From assembly GCF_963422355.1 (NCBI RefSeq), contig NC_085101.1, positions 1,810,701 to 1,874,700 of the forward strand: a stretch of 64,000 nt of DNA. Reading direction: 5' to 3'. The notes under the pieces were generated by a model, which was not told where the DNA came from, did no database searches, and worked only from the letters and a program-made list of their open reading frames with translations. How positions within the stretch are numbered: the stretch's first letter is position 1; the number at the start of each line of letters is the position of its first letter. Shown here in pieces: positions 36,685 through 48,914 of this stretch. Position numbers and translations under genes: made by a program. The stretch comes from Corticium candelabrum. Taxonomy: Eukaryota; Porifera; Homoscleromorpha; Homosclerophorida; Plakinidae.

Positions 36685-37900
36685 ATGTATTATAATGTGA
36701 CTAGTGCACGTAGCTACTGGGCTCCTGATATGATGAATAAAATCAGTGAAACTTCATTTGGTGGTGAATTTATGAGAATTTGTACATGCTGCTGTGAAAG
36801 CTATGTGCATCAATTGCATGTGAGCTGTGATACATTTTTTGCATGATGGGAATTCTGTCATTAGAACCAAGGGGGCTTTACATAGGATTGGCTAGGGTAG
36901 GCGTAAGCCCCCCAGTTTTTGGCCTAATTTGTTAAAATTATTTTGCTTACTCTACAGTGGCTTGTGTAATATTTTATTTCTAAATGAGCATCACATGTGT
37001 AGCTTCTATGAGCCTCCCCATGCCCTTCATTATAACAATACTGCTCTGTACTACTTACTACTGTAGGGCATCACAGTGCATTGTGTATTTAACAATGCTT
37101 GGCCCATATCCTGGCTGAAAATATCATGTAGACAAAAAATGATATTTAGTGAATGCTGCAATTATACGGTACCTGTAGTATGTGTACAGTACAACAAAAC
37201 TGCACATAAGGTTATCAGTGTTAATTCATTATTTATCTACTGCATTATGTGTAATATGACATCTTGAGGTTCAACTGAGTGTACAGACTGTCAGTGCACT
37301 GTCCTGCCATTTAATTAAACCGAAAGATTAGTGGTGGCCAAGTGTGCTATCATTGGGGTTTGAAATTATAGTTGTATCTGAGTAAAGCCATGCACTACAA
37401 GTTTCAACATATCTCATAGGAAGTTTTAAGTTTTTTTTGTATGCATATCTGCTGTTTGAAGTGAAAGTTTTGAGTTGTCATTGGATTTATTATAGGGGTT
37501 CAAACATGGTTGACACAACTATGTTTTTGTTTACATATGCTCTCATTGAATAATCCATACTAGTGTTAATTAGTGTTGTAAATCATACAGAATGTTGGTA
37601 GTCAAAATTAAATCTGGTAAAGGATATCTGGTATTCGTATCCTTGAGTGCAGTTACACATCCTAGCATTCCATAGAAGCATCGACAGAATGGCCAAGACT
37701 ACTAGAAATCTCATCATTGTATTCTACCTCTCTAATGGACAGATACATTTTATGTACACGTGTACATGTATAGCTCTATTCCATTCGTCATACAGATGTC
37801 TGACATTAGTATGCCAGGACATCAAATATACTGTAGTAAGAAGTCCATTTTATTATCAGACACACCACCGAACAAGAATTAAAGGTATGTAATCCTAATA
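36685..37900. other. convergent intergenic region, no gene seen
   Basis: The 3' flanks of eL27 (plus) and AAAS (minus) meet here. An AATAAA for AAAS, read on the minus strand, lies at about 37848-37853, 50 bp past its stop. ORFs at 37076-37267 and 37647-37892 have no motif. Confidence 0.5.
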
Positions 37901-40368
37901 TTAAGACGATGGCGAAAAGAGAGGGGATCGAAATGTTACAGTAGAAGTACTCTTCATTTTGCTAGAGTGAGGTGTTAAGCCAGACTGAGTTGGTGTTCCA
38001 AACTCTTGGTGTGATTCAAAGTATAGAGGCACAAACGTTACTTGCCTGTTGGACCAGCCCTACAGATAATGAAGAATAAAAACTGCAGATGCTTTTGAAT
38101 GTTTGCAATTCATAACTCACCACACTAAGTAGAGCACCATGCTCAAAGTTACTCTGAAATGAGATGCAATGTGGCAGACCAGAACTGTTAGGACCTCGTA
38201 TGAAGCCACTAGATAGAGTTATTGCATCGGGTGAGAACAAATTGACAATTGGTACAGTCACATACCTTGGAATAATTTCTACTGTAGGAGTTTCTCTTGT
38301 TCGACAAATGATAATCAGTTCGGCTCCTGGACTGTTGGCTACACATACACAATATGAGTGACATTATGTAACATCCTCGATGAGTTAAATTTACGAGTGC
38401 ACAGAATGGCAAGGCGCTCTCCTCGAGAATCCCAAGCCAAAGACTGGACGTGTCCACCAACCCTACAAGCACAGCAATCACCAACCAGATCGTTGGTTGA
38501 TGTAGTATGTTGATGATTACGTGACATCACCACGTTGAGTACTAAACGTGTATGGACTGAGATCCACACACTTTACACAGACTTGATTTCCAACTGATGG
38601 CCTCGAAGTCGACGAATCTCCAGAGGAAGAAGTAAACCATAGAGAATAAAGACACGACTCGCCACGAACAGCAAACACTAAAATTTGTCCGCTTGGACTC
38701 CAACAAGCCGACTATCAAGCACACGAGTAGAAATCAAAATTTCTATAGCAAACAATAAAGCCAGCAACCTGGAGTCTATCTGACATATTTGAGTATTTTT
38801 CACACGTCCACATCTGTGTTTCCCAAACTCTGAAGAACTTGGAAGTTGAAGATGAGACAACATGAGAACCATCTGGTGACCACAACAAGAAGGGAATTCC
38901 ACCACCACCAAATCTGTGCAGAGGCACCGAACGCTCAGACTCTACAGCCCAAACCTACGAGAGCGATTTATAACACATACGAAAACACAAAAGAGTTAAA
39001 ATATTTATTCACCATTATTGTTGTGTGTGCAGGGGATGCAGCAGCAAGTAATCGACCCGTTGAATTCCAAGACACACTCGTAATGGGACCAATACCACAG
39101 CTGAGGTGTTGCATAGCATTTGAAGATGGTCTAGGCAATCAAAGAGCAACTGCATCAATAGACTAGAGCACATGGAATATGATATTACATACTGCAGAAA
39201 TGTCCTATGTTTCAGTACACAATCCTATTACCAACTGCTTTCAGTCTAGCATTGTCATTCATAGCTTCTATTTCAATGAGCATTGAGTATGACTAGATTC
39301 ACTTACCAAAATGTTTTGAAAAATGATAAAAAAAAGAGCGAGAGGGTCTGGTACGAGACTACCAGTTTGTATTAATTAATCAGAAACATGTCAAATAATC
39401 AATGCCCTAACAATCTAGATTGTGTATCATTTACTGGTTAACCAAGTTGCATAGAGATCACCTTGTGCTAAGTTAGCCTGACAGCTTGGATGGATGAATG
39501 CAAGGCAGTGTACACAAGGTAAGTTGTAAATTTACATAAATAATTGACCTTTGAATAATAAAATATGACAACAGTGTTTAGTCATTAACACAAAATATGA
39601 TTCAAATGTTTACCCATGCATCTGGCATAATTACTTAGTTCAATGTGGTTCACTGATAGCCTCGTCCCCCGGACTCTCTCGCACCAGTCTTGTCTGGTGC
39701 CCATATGGAAGTATGGAATTGTCATACTGGCATGGGACAAGACTACCACAAGAGAGTCTAGGGACGAGGCTAGTTCATTATAGCTCAATGAATCAAAGTA
39801 ACTTGGCTGTTTGGTCAGATGAACACATGATCTGATTCTTCCCAAATACTGTTCACTGAACACTCATTGCTAGCAGTTGCATACCTTGCTATTTGAGGAT
39901 CCACATTCCATACTACAACACCACACTTGCATCCTACAGCCAATGTATTCCATGCTAAAGGTCTTGACATGGAAAGCAAAGACAATGTACAGAAAATTTT
40001 TCATTGGTAAGTACACACAAACAAACCTCCAAGCAAGACAGGCTACATGTTTTTGAAGTTTGTGCTTCAGTTGTGGCCAAGTTTCACTGTAAACAAAAAT
40101 CAATATAATCAATTACTGTAACTATATTGTGTCTGCTAACAGATTACGTTTCTAAACAGAAGATTCTGACAACGTCATCCTAAAACATAATAGCAATTAG
40201 AAATGGGGAGTTGAAACATGAGGAACAGACTTATGTAACTGTGTGAAGAAATATGCTCACATTTCCTGCCACAGCAAGCTTGGGTATGATAGGATGCCAA
40301 GCAATAACTCGAATTGCACTGTTAGACCTTATTAAAACATGAACCAATATTATTGAACACACAAGCAA

Positions 40369-40440
<72 letters not shown>

Positions 40441-40469
40441 CACGCGCATGCACGTATGCACGCACGCGT

Positions 40470-40505
<36 letters not shown>

Positions 40506-43406
40506 CACGGTTGTTTATGGTGTTTACGGTCCTCCCCACTCCTCCCACTCTTCTGCCATGGCTTGCAGAAAGCAGTCTGGGGTACTGAGGCTAAGGTTAA
40601 ATGCAATTTCAATGGCTCAGGCCCTCCTATAAATCCTCATTGGTGAATCTAACATTGCCACCTTTGTATTGAAGAGGTCCAGCTGGCATTAGTTCATTAT
40701 TAAAAATGTTTGTCTATAGTAGGCTGTGCTGAGGAGCAGTGTTCAGAATATTAAGCTAATTTGCATCTTGAATTACTGGACTATTTATCAAGAAGTATTA
40801 GTTGTTGGATAAGAACCCATAGGCACCCTGTACCCGAACTCAGTGATTCTTACTCACCACAAACATTTCTGTATATTTATAAAGCTACACCTGGATCTTG
40901 CAGAAAACAATGCTTTGTTGTCTATCCTCAGGCTTGCAGACAGCATGCGGATTTCAGTAAGGTACACTGTACACTCATACATTGTGTACATTATGGCCTT
41001 CATGCTTCAAGTACAGTCTACGTGTGGCTACTTGTGTGTCCTAAATAACATACTAATTCGCTTACCAGCATAGCTACGACACTTTACACAGACCTTTGCA
41101 AAGCTATATATGTCTAATACTTTGTATTGTATTTACCAATAACTCACCAGTCAGAAGTCTCAGAAAATTCAGCAATCATGTCACAACATGAAAGCTAATA
41201 AACAAACCCATATTCCTAAATACATACGAGACCAAGGCTAAAATCTATACCTTCAAATGAGGATACAGCCAGCCATACAACGAAGTGACACGATGAACTA
41301 CAGACAGCAAACAACCGGACATACTAGATAGCCAACTTCCATCCCCTGAGAAAACATCAAATCAAACAACTATTGATGTTTACACAATGTACTATCACCT
41401 TCTGACATCTCTTCCAGCACTGCAGTCAACCCCGAAGATTTCCTGTAAAAAAGAAACGTCTGCAAACCTAGAACAGACATTCTGTTCTGACTTCCTACCA
41501 TTTCTTCCACGCTTTAACCCATACTGTTTCTTCCTGAGGCAAAAATGCATCAATTGAAGATGGAGAAGACAGCTGTAGCTCAATCAGCACTCGTGGATAA
41601 CCAGTAAGATGAGGATGCTTAATAAGACCAGAATACATTAAACATTCACAGCAAATGCTTAATTAATCATCCTTCAAATTAGTAATCAAATACATACAAT
41701 TTCACTGCAATCCCATTTCCAACTTGCTATGTATTATAAGAAATGGTTGTCAACATAGGAATAGTAAAGGCAAAAGACAAGGCTTATTTTTTTCAGAGCA
41801 ATAATCTTTTTTACAATGCCATCTAGAGTATGCAAATGTACATGAGCATATCAACAAGACGTGCTTGTAAGCAACTAAGCATCTGAGTGACACCACAGAC
41901 AACACTGAAGTGTATACATACAAAGTTTTGAGGCTGCATAAAGCCAAATGTCATCATACAGTTTAATGTCATATTTTATTTAGAATCAGTGGCCATGGTC
42001 AAAGTTTCCACACAGTAACAAAATACATCAATCGTCATATCCAAGACCCTGGATCACCTCATTGAGTGTCCGCACAATGTCTTGTTTGGAGCACTATTAC
42101 TGGCAAATACCACATAAGACAACAGATGACGTGATCTCTTTTCATGCATGAGGGGTGCTCAATTACAAAGTTGACGTCGCATCTATATGAAACCCATTAT
42201 TACACATTGCTTACTCTACAGTAACTACTATATCATTATGTAATAACTACAAAATAACATACATTATAAAATGATAGCTGCTTTGCAACAGCACCCGAGG
42301 ACAGTTTTCAAATGCAGCATTATTGGAATCTGAAGACTAAGTCTGCGCTGGTTCTGGTGGTAGCAACAGCCTTAGTGTCTGGTAAGCCATCGTCTATGTC
42401 TCAAGACCAGAGCTACTTCTACTTGACCAGTAGGAGTCATCTGTTCTTTGATTTGACAAATTACCATAGGTACAGCTCATGATTATTGGTAATGGGTGTA
42501 GCAGCTAGAGTTACTACAATCTTGGTTCTGCTCTGTTCCAGCAAAATTCATCTTGGCGCTGCATGCTACAGATGGACACTGCTGAGGCATGCACAAAAAA
42601 CAAAGACATTTACACATGCAGATAATCAAACACATATGTCATGGGTAGCAGAAATGGGGGAGCAGGAGGGCTCCTGCCCCTCCAATATCGGAATTTGGGG
42701 CATCGCCCCTCTAATCCTGGACTATGATCAAAGAAAATACTTTACAAGTTTTGTTGCCTGCAAGTAGAAATAATATTGGATGGTACGTGTTACAGTTGAC
42801 TCGCTTGATTCACATTATCGTGATCATTTGTGTGCATGCTGCTCTGACTACTTCTGTCACAGAATAATTAATCAATGACAAACCAACCGTATTCAGTTAA
42901 ATCAAAATGACGGCATTCTGTTATGAAGTTTACCTCCTCTAATCCAAAGTAGGTCCGTTGTCTGGCCCTGCATGTGAGCAAGTTACTCAAACTGCAGTTT
43001 CTTTTCTGTGGTCTGGCTACAGTAAACACCAGTAACGTGGTGTTTTATACCATATAATACTGCTACATCACTACACCTGTAGTTCAAATTCAATTCCTAG
43101 GCATCCAAACAATATTTGGAAATTGAAGCCTCACTGCTAGGCTATCTTGCATTCATGTTTGATAATATTAAATTTAAATTCAGGTTTGTACGATAGTCGC
43201 TATTACGTCCAATTCTAAAGGATAACTATCAATATAGACTATACTCTAACCAATAATTAATTAAGTTAATGGCAAAGAATTAGGGGTCTCACTTGTTTTG
43301 GTATTGTGTCTTCGTTATAATCTCGATAATGATACTGACAGTTACTTTCAAACGTCGTACACGTTCCAATCGGAGGAGGAGGTGATGCAGAGGACAAGGT
43401 CGCCAT
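37901..43406 (-). CDS. AAAS: Aladin (AAAS), WD-repeat nucleoporin
   Basis: Scaffold nucleoporin on the cytoplasmic side of the nuclear pore, anchored through NDC1. Sixteen exons splice in phase to about 517 aa (human 546): 43406-43293, 41617-41499, 41442-41399, 41345-41251, 41194-41148, 40327-40261, 40179-40148, 40086-40027, 39962-39885, 39130-39013, 38954-38769, 38711-38521, 38462-38373, 38331-38266, 38208-38121, 38059-37901. Diagnostic blocks are the start [133 protein letters not shown] and [20 protein letters not shown]. The WD repeats fill residues about 130-440. Intron 13 is only 41 bp. Intron 1 (1.7 kb) and the intron with the (CA)n tract are the long ones. A truncated inverted copy lies at 48915-50663. 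Confidence 0.95.
39657..39772. mobile_element. 116-bp MITE with TAGCCTCG ends
   Basis: TAGCCTCGTCCC..GGACTCTCT at the left pairs with AGAGAGTCTAGGGACGAGGCTA at the right. Imperfect 9-bp flanks (GTTCACTGA / GTTCATTAT) resemble a decayed target duplication. The TAGCCTC end is shared with the 701-bp Mutator-like element at 27391. It is in AAAS intron 9, and one end is also present in the AAAS pseudogene copy, so insertion predates that duplication. Confidence 0.7.
40372..40500. repeat. (CA)n microsatellite, two blocks
   Basis: CA tracts at 40372-40439 and 40470-40498 are separated by an ACGCGCATGCACG-rich spacer. They lie in the AAAS intron between exons 5 and 6 and generate artefactual Cys/Val and His/Thr ORFs. 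Confidence 0.95.
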
Positions 43407-43588
43407 TCACATACGGGACAGGTAATTTAGTGCGCGGTAAAACGACTGATCATACAGTACGACTCGTGGTTTTTACATCTTTTTTCGGAGCTGAAGACTA
43501 CTGTTCATTTGAAGCAGGTGAGAGACGAATCTGTAGATGTTGTAGGAGCTGCTTGCAAATTTGTTTAGAGTTGTGATCACATATGTAA

Positions 43589-43752
43589 CAGCGCCGGATC
43601 CAGAGGAGGTTCAGGGGGTTAAACCCTCTCTTTTCCAATAGGCGTGGTTCAATAATTTCATATAATTTCATTAGAAAAGAGAAAATTAGTAATGCTCTAG
43701 ATAACTGCTAACGGTGAACCCCCTCTTTCAAAAATTCCTGGATCCGGCGCTG
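43589..43752. mobile_element. 164-bp hAT-like MITE with TGTAA direct repeats
   Basis: The ends CAGCGCCGGATCCAG and CTGGATCCGGCGCTG are perfect 15-bp inverted repeats. TGTAA occurs immediately outside both ends (43584-43588, 43753-43757). The inner part keeps a second inverted block (GGGGGTTAAACCC / GGTGAACCCCC). It lies 180 bp upstream of the AAAS start codon, in its likely promoter region. Confidence 0.85.
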
Positions 43753-43799
43753 TGTAAGCGCAAGTGTCTAGGGCAGCGGAACCGGTTCAGCTGGGGCAG

Positions 43800-45268
43800 G
43801 ATTACTTTCCAAAAAAGGAAATTTTGCGAGTCTCTATAGGGTCTATACTTCCGGTTTAAGGTCTGGTTATGTGATTGATTAATTATGTTTTAGCCTAGTC
43901 TTCTGCATAGCGTATAAGATGAAGTATTGGCTGGGAATTTATTTTGACGGATTGGTGGATTTGTAGCAGCGCCAATATAGAATCTGCCATCATTGATCAT
44001 TATATTTGCCTACATTGATCACTATATTTGGCTACTGACTCGTATGTTGACATCATCATGCACCCACATGGATCAGGCATCATGGTGATGTGGCGGTACA
44101 TCACGCGGATGAGGTCACAAGATGCCATGGTAACTTCTGCTTGCCGTTTGTTGTGCCTACCCTGTCAAACTGGGAGGTTAAACATGAGAATGAGGCTGTA
44201 GTGGATGGGGATGTCATACCTAATAATTAGGGTACATATCAATCATCCAACAACGATGTCCAACCATGCCGCCAAAATAAAATCCGCCAATATGCTTTTA
44301 CCGTCAATTTTTAGCAAACCGCCAATATAATCCCGCCAATGTTTCATCTTACGGTTTTTATCAGGTATTCGAAGTTGTCAAGTTGCTAGCGCGCATGTTC
44401 AATTGTAATGTTGGCATCGCAAGTTTTAATTAATATGTAGAAAATTTAGTTTCTAGCTGGTAGGCGATTTGGTTGGCGTGGTCTCTAAGGCTTTTGTAAA
44501 GGAATGTCAAGCAATTTTGCAGGGATGAGGTTGCCATGGTGATGGTGCCGATTGTGGCACCAGGCTTCACCTGACCTGGCATGGAAGTCCTGAATACACT
44601 TGGCACTCAGGAGTAACTTATAGTCTAAGGGCTACCAATAAACAGATAACGCGCTGTATAGAGCATTTTCTAATCATTGATGGCCACTGTCTCTAGAGCA
44701 GTTTGCTTAACTTGGCCAATTTTTCGAGTTTGGACTTGGTTAATTTAATTTGCTGATATCACGTTAGTAGTAATCAATTAGCACTGGAGACTGCTTTGGG
44801 CTACCTTTTGGCACCAGTCATAGATAAGGACGACAACACAGGCAAAGCAAATTTGATGTATTACAGAATTACTCCTAGACAACACTAAATACTGTATGAT
44901 ACCGCGCTAAACGCGGACTGGAACTCGCGGCAACAAACGTGTGATAGTGAAATTGCAGACGATAATAAATGTAACCCATTTGAAAGTGATATTCTGTTAT
45001 ACCTCTGAGGTTAGCGATTCTAAAAGCTAGTCTTGCATTATGTTGTTTCATCATTACAATTTATCACGTGTTTCTTTTCACGCATTTACAGATTTTATCT
45101 GCATTTTCCAGCTCAAAGGTTACCCTACGGGTATTTTCGTGTAGGCTATACGCATTTACAGATTTTATCTGCATTTTCCGGCTCAAAGGTTTCTCTACTG
45201 GTTGACCTTTTGCAACCCGCTGCGGTTAGAACTGTGTGCCTAGTCGTTCAAGTGCAGTCATTGCGAGT
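43800..45268 (+). promoter_or_regulatory. upstream region of the repeat kinase, with local duplications
   Basis: No gene is visible. At about 43970-44345 several GCCAATAT/CCGCCAA motifs recur, suggesting an old element. From 44775 to 45268 the sequence is also found inverted at 53670-54090, ahead of a second kinase start, so it probably includes the kinase promoter and 5' UTR. A 62-bp direct duplication carrying ACGCATTTACAGATTTTATC lies at about 45086-45188. A TTTCTTTTCACGCATTTACAG stretch could be a 3' splice site for a 5' UTR exon. Confidence 0.45.
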
Positions 45269-47068
45269 ATGTCAAAGAGATCAGGAGGCGGTGGTCGGAG
45301 CGTGCAAGTAAGCGGCTACACACGATCAAATGGCACCTACGTTCAAGGTTATACACGCTCTGCGGCGAGCTCCAGTGGAAGCAGAGCGTCTTCTGCAAGT
45401 TCAAGTCAATCTAGCTTTGGTGGGGTTCACGTGAGCGGTTACACACGATCAGATGGCACGCATGTTGAAAGCTACACACGTTCTGCACCAAATGCTAGTG
45501 TAAGCAGAGCGTCTTCTTCAGGGTCAAGTCAGTCTGTCTCTGGTGTGGTCCAAGTGAGCGGTTACACTCGGTCAGACGGTACCAACGTGGAGGGATACAC
45601 ACGATCTTTACCGAGCTCCAGCGCTTCGTCCACTGCCAGCAACTCTGGTACTGTTCATGTAAGCGGTTACACTCGCTCAGATGGAACATACGTGCAACCC
45701 TACACAAGGTCTTCTCCTGCTAGTGGATCTGCCACCAGCAGAGAGGCGTTGGATCTTGTCCAAGTGAAAGAGTACACCAGAAGTGATGGCGTAATAGTGA
45801 AAGAACACACAAGACAGAAACCACAGACCCCACAAAAGGACAGCAGTGCATCTTCTAAAAGTATTGGTGATGCAACAGGAAGCAGTGCAACTTCACAGCC
45901 ATCAAAAGAACGAACATACGTTGACAATCCTATGAACAGAAGGCTGGGAAGAGTTGGTAAAGTGATACCTAAACGAAACATTGTACGTCGAGATATTAGG
46001 GACAACAACACGATCCAGGATGTTATCGACATCTTGAAAAACATGGCAATTGATAATGAAAGGCGATGTGACTACCAGTCAGCTCTTTATGACCTCCAAA
46101 GAAGTGAATTGGAAAATCAGTTCAAATCATCTGGTAAAGAACCAGTCACCGAACATGAAAAGCTGAGAGAATTTACTGCCAGCTCTGGGATGAAGCTAGC
46201 TATTATTCCCTTTAAAGAACTGGAACTCCAAGGTGAAGCTATTGGGAAAGGATCATATGGAGAAGTATATGCAGCAACTTTTAAAGGAACTGTTGTCGCT
46301 TTCAAGCAGCTCTTGTATCAACACATGTCGACAAAGCGGCGTGACAAATTTGTAAATGAGATCTCAATTCTTTCAAGTCTAGATCATTCCAATACTGTCA
46401 AACTGTTTGGAGCAGTGGTTGACCAGGATCACCTTGGCATTGTCATGGAGTACCTTCCTCGTAGTTTGTTTCATGCCATCTTTATTGATCTCACAGAGTT
46501 TGAAGAAGCAGCAAAGAAAAAGCAAGTGTTACAAGTAGCCGATGCTCTGGTGTATCTCCACACTAATCAGATAGTACACTGTGATGTGAAGAGTGAGAAC
46601 GTCCTTTTGGACAAGAACGACAATGCCAAATTGGGTGATTTTGGTCTCAGTGCTGTGAAGTCTGCAACACAGTCATCTCAATCCGGTCTGCCAGATCATC
46701 GCGGTCAAGGTACTCCACGATATTCTGCACCTGAAGTTCTGCGAGGAGAACTCCTTAATTTTGAAAAGTTGCGTCTCACTGATGTCTACTCGCTTGGTAT
46801 TGTTGCATTTGAAGTGTTGGCCGAGGAAGAGCCTTTTGAAGGTCTGAGTGTGAAGCAGTTGGAAAAAAATGTTGGTCATGGTAAAGTACGTCCTAACATT
46901 CCTTCTTGTGTGTCACAAGCTATTCAACATTTGCTGCAAAGTTGTTGGAGTGCCGTGGCTAATGATCGACCTTCTAGCGAAGAATTCAGAAATGTTTGGG
47001 AATCTTCAGACTTGTACTGTACGTCGAGTGAAACACATGGATGTCTTGAGTTTTGTGTTAGCAAGTAA
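45269..47068 (+). CDS. intronless protein kinase with N-terminal GYTRSDGT repeats
   Basis: A single 1800-bp open frame (599 aa) starts at the first ATG, MSKRSGGGGRSVQ; the open frame extends a little upstream but without ATG. Residues about 10-185 contain five repeats of the type VSGYTRSDGTYVQPYTRS, separated by Ser/Ala-rich linkers. Residues about 185-310 are a basic linker. The kinase domain (about 315-575) has the glycine loop IGKGSYGEVY, the lysine in VVAFKQL, the catalytic loop HCDVKSENVLL (HCD, not HRD), DFG in KLGDFGLS and SAPEVL. It thus keeps Lys, Asp and DFG and should be active, but it is a non-RD kinase. Overall character is tyrosine-kinase-like/RIPK-like Ser/Thr kinase (inference). 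The lack of introns contrasts with every other gene nearby and suggests retroposition. The repeat's role is unknown. Partial copies lie at 48345-48914 and 53354-53668. Confidence 0.88.
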   Translation: MSKRSGGGGRSVQVSGYTRSNGTYVQGYTRSAASSSGSRASSASSSQSSFGGVHVSGYTRSDGTHVESYTRSAPNASVSRASSSGSSQSVSGVVQVSGYTRSDGTNVEGYTRSLPSSSASSTASNSGTVHVSGYTRSDGTYVQPYTRSSPASGSATSREALDLVQVKEYTRSDGVIVKEHTRQKPQTPQKDSSASSKSIGDATGSSATSQPSKERTYVDNPMNRRLGRVGKVIPKRNIVRRDIRDNNTIQDVIDILKNMAIDNERRCDYQSALYDLQRSELENQFKSSGKEPVTEHEKLREFTASSGMKLAIIPFKELELQGEAIGKGSYGEVYAATFKGTVVAFKQLLYQHMSTKRRDKFVNEISILSSLDHSNTVKLFGAVVDQDHLGIVMEYLPRSLFHAIFIDLTEFEEAAKKKQVLQVADALVYLHTNQIVHCDVKSENVLLDKNDNAKLGDFGLSAVKSATQSSQSGLPDHRGQGTPRYSAPEVLRGELLNFEKLRLTDVYSLGIVAFEVLAEEEPFEGLSVKQLEKNVGHGKVRPNIPSCVSQAIQHLLQSCWSAVANDRPSSEEFRNVWESSDLYCTSSETHGCLEFCVSK

Positions 47069-48010
47069 AAGTAACTGTCGACTGAATGTGCTGTCTTTAG
47101 ACGGAGACTTTTCTGTAATATCATATGCTTTGTGTTTTAGCTGAAATCTGTATTTTAACATTGCGCATAGCATCAATTTGACTGTAGCATCAAATTGGGA
47201 TGCACATTTGTATGACTGTTCTCTTGGAGTTAGAATTAAAGAGCTGCTTGGATTTGATTTACTATTGTGAGTTTGCAAACATTTCGTATTTAGAAAGCTC
47301 ATATTCATACATTGGAATGAGCTGCAGAGGACATGTAGACTCGTGTAAGCCGCTCACCGGATTTCAAAGGAAGTGTGGTCGCGCAAGGTCTGTGAATGTT
47401 ATTTAGATTATAGTTGGGGGTGTTATCCAGATAAATGGCAAATGTATGATGCGCTTGACGGAGAATCAGCCAAGGCGAAACGGAAGCTGATATCGAGGGT
47501 GCATGAAGGCCAGCTAATGGAAAGTTTCTAAGAGAATTCGGCCCGAATTAGGTAAGAAATGCTACGTAGTAAGGCATTAGTCTAACCAAATAGACAGAAT
47601 AAGGTCCGACTTCTGTGCGAAGCAGGATTTCGCTTCTGTGCGAACTAATACAGTGCGAAGCTCTACTCTAGTGTCAATTCGAATTCGGTGTGAATATTTT
47701 ACGAATAACGGAAGTGAATACGGTGTGAAGCATGAGTTTTGTGCTAGACGTCTAGTTCGTTCAGAATATTTACGAATACTAATCAAATGAACAAGCTACC
47801 TGAATGGTTGTATCCTTGCCGCGTCTAATTAGCAATTATCTCTGTAGACATCTTCTTGGCGCCAAGTATTGTTCGTTCTGGCTGACAGATATGTTTCAGT
47901 AGCGTAATTGTTATGTTCACAAACAGTTCACTTCTTGATAAACGACTAGCCCCAGGTAGTTATACGACCCGATTTATTGACCGGTCAAAATGTAGCGGAA
48001 GTGGGATGTG

Positions 48011-48200
48011 TCACTTATTGTAAGCGAATACTGGACACCGATTGGCGCAGACGAAGTTAGGGTGCTACAAGTATAGGTTATAGACCGCTGGCGAATTTAT
48101 AAACGAAATACACCCCGCTTCGCCCACGAGTTGGAACGAGGGCAATTCACTTATTGTAAGCGAATACTGGACACTGATTGGCGCAGACGAAGCTTGGGTG
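48011..48200 (+). repeat. direct duplication of ~55 bp upstream of the kinase pseudogene
   Basis: CACTTATTGTAAGCGAATAC followed by a TGGACAC.GATTGGCGCAGACGAAG block occurs at about 48012-48066 and again at 48148-48202, 136 bp apart. The second copy ends just before the kinase-like 5' UTR sequence of the decayed copy. Confidence 0.8.
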
Positions 48201-48344
48201 CTGCAAAGGTTCTTATACGCATTTACAGATTTTATCTGCATATTTCGGATCAAACATTTCCCTACCGGTTGTCTCTATTTTACACCTTTGCAACCTACTG
48301 CGGTTAGAACTTTGTGCCTAGCCGTTCAAGTGCAGTCATTGCGA

Positions 48345-48914
48345 GTATATCAAAGAGATCAGGAGGCGGTGGCCGAAGCGTGCAAGTAAGCGGCTACACA
48401 CGATCAAATGGCACCAACGTTCAAGGTTATACACGCTCTGCGGCGAGCTCCAGTGGAAGCAGAGCGTCTTCTGCAAGTTCAAGTCAATCTAGCTTTGGTG
48501 GGGTTCACGTGAGCGGTTACACACGATGAGATGGCACGCATGTTCAAAGCTGCACACGTTCTGCACCAAGTGCTAGTGGAAGCATAACGTTTTCTTCAGG
48601 GTCAAGTCAGTCTGTCTCTGGTGTGGTCCAAGGAGCGGTTACACTCGGTCAGACACACCTACGTGGAGGGATACACACTATCTTTACCGAACCCCAGCGC
48701 TTCGTCCACTGCTAGCAACTCTGGTACTGTTCATGTAAGCGGTTACACGCGATCAGATGGAACGTAGGTGCAACCCTACACAAGGTCTTCTTCTTCTAGT
48801 GGATCTGCCACCAGCATAGAGGCGTTAGATCTTGTCCAAGTGAAAGAGTACACCAGAAGTGATGGCGTAATAGTGGAAGAACACACAATTAAGACAGAAA
48901 CCACAGACCCCACA
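48345..48914 (+). pseudogene. decayed tandem copy of the repeat-kinase N-terminus
   Basis: The sequence follows the intact kinase from its 5' UTR (about 48210) through all five GYTRSDGT repeats. The start codon is ATA instead of ATG, a TGA replaces a serine codon at about 48527 inside repeat 2, and small deletions (for example near 48633 and 48655) shift the frame. A TAG occurs in repeat 4 near 48766. Similarity stops at about 48914, just where the intact protein reaches the KPQTPQK segment. The kinase domain is absent. The next base belongs to the inverted AAAS copy. Confidence 0.85.

Noticed and set aside
42018-42075. Minus-strand peptide [18 protein letters not shown] followed by a stop
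   Set aside because: It looks exon-like with an upstream TAATAG acceptor, but it lies inside AAAS intron 1 with no other exons of a nested gene found.
45236-45268. Upstream extension of the kinase frame by 11 codons
   Set aside because: It has no ATG; the first ATG is at 45269, and the equivalent start is used in the inverted copy (53668).
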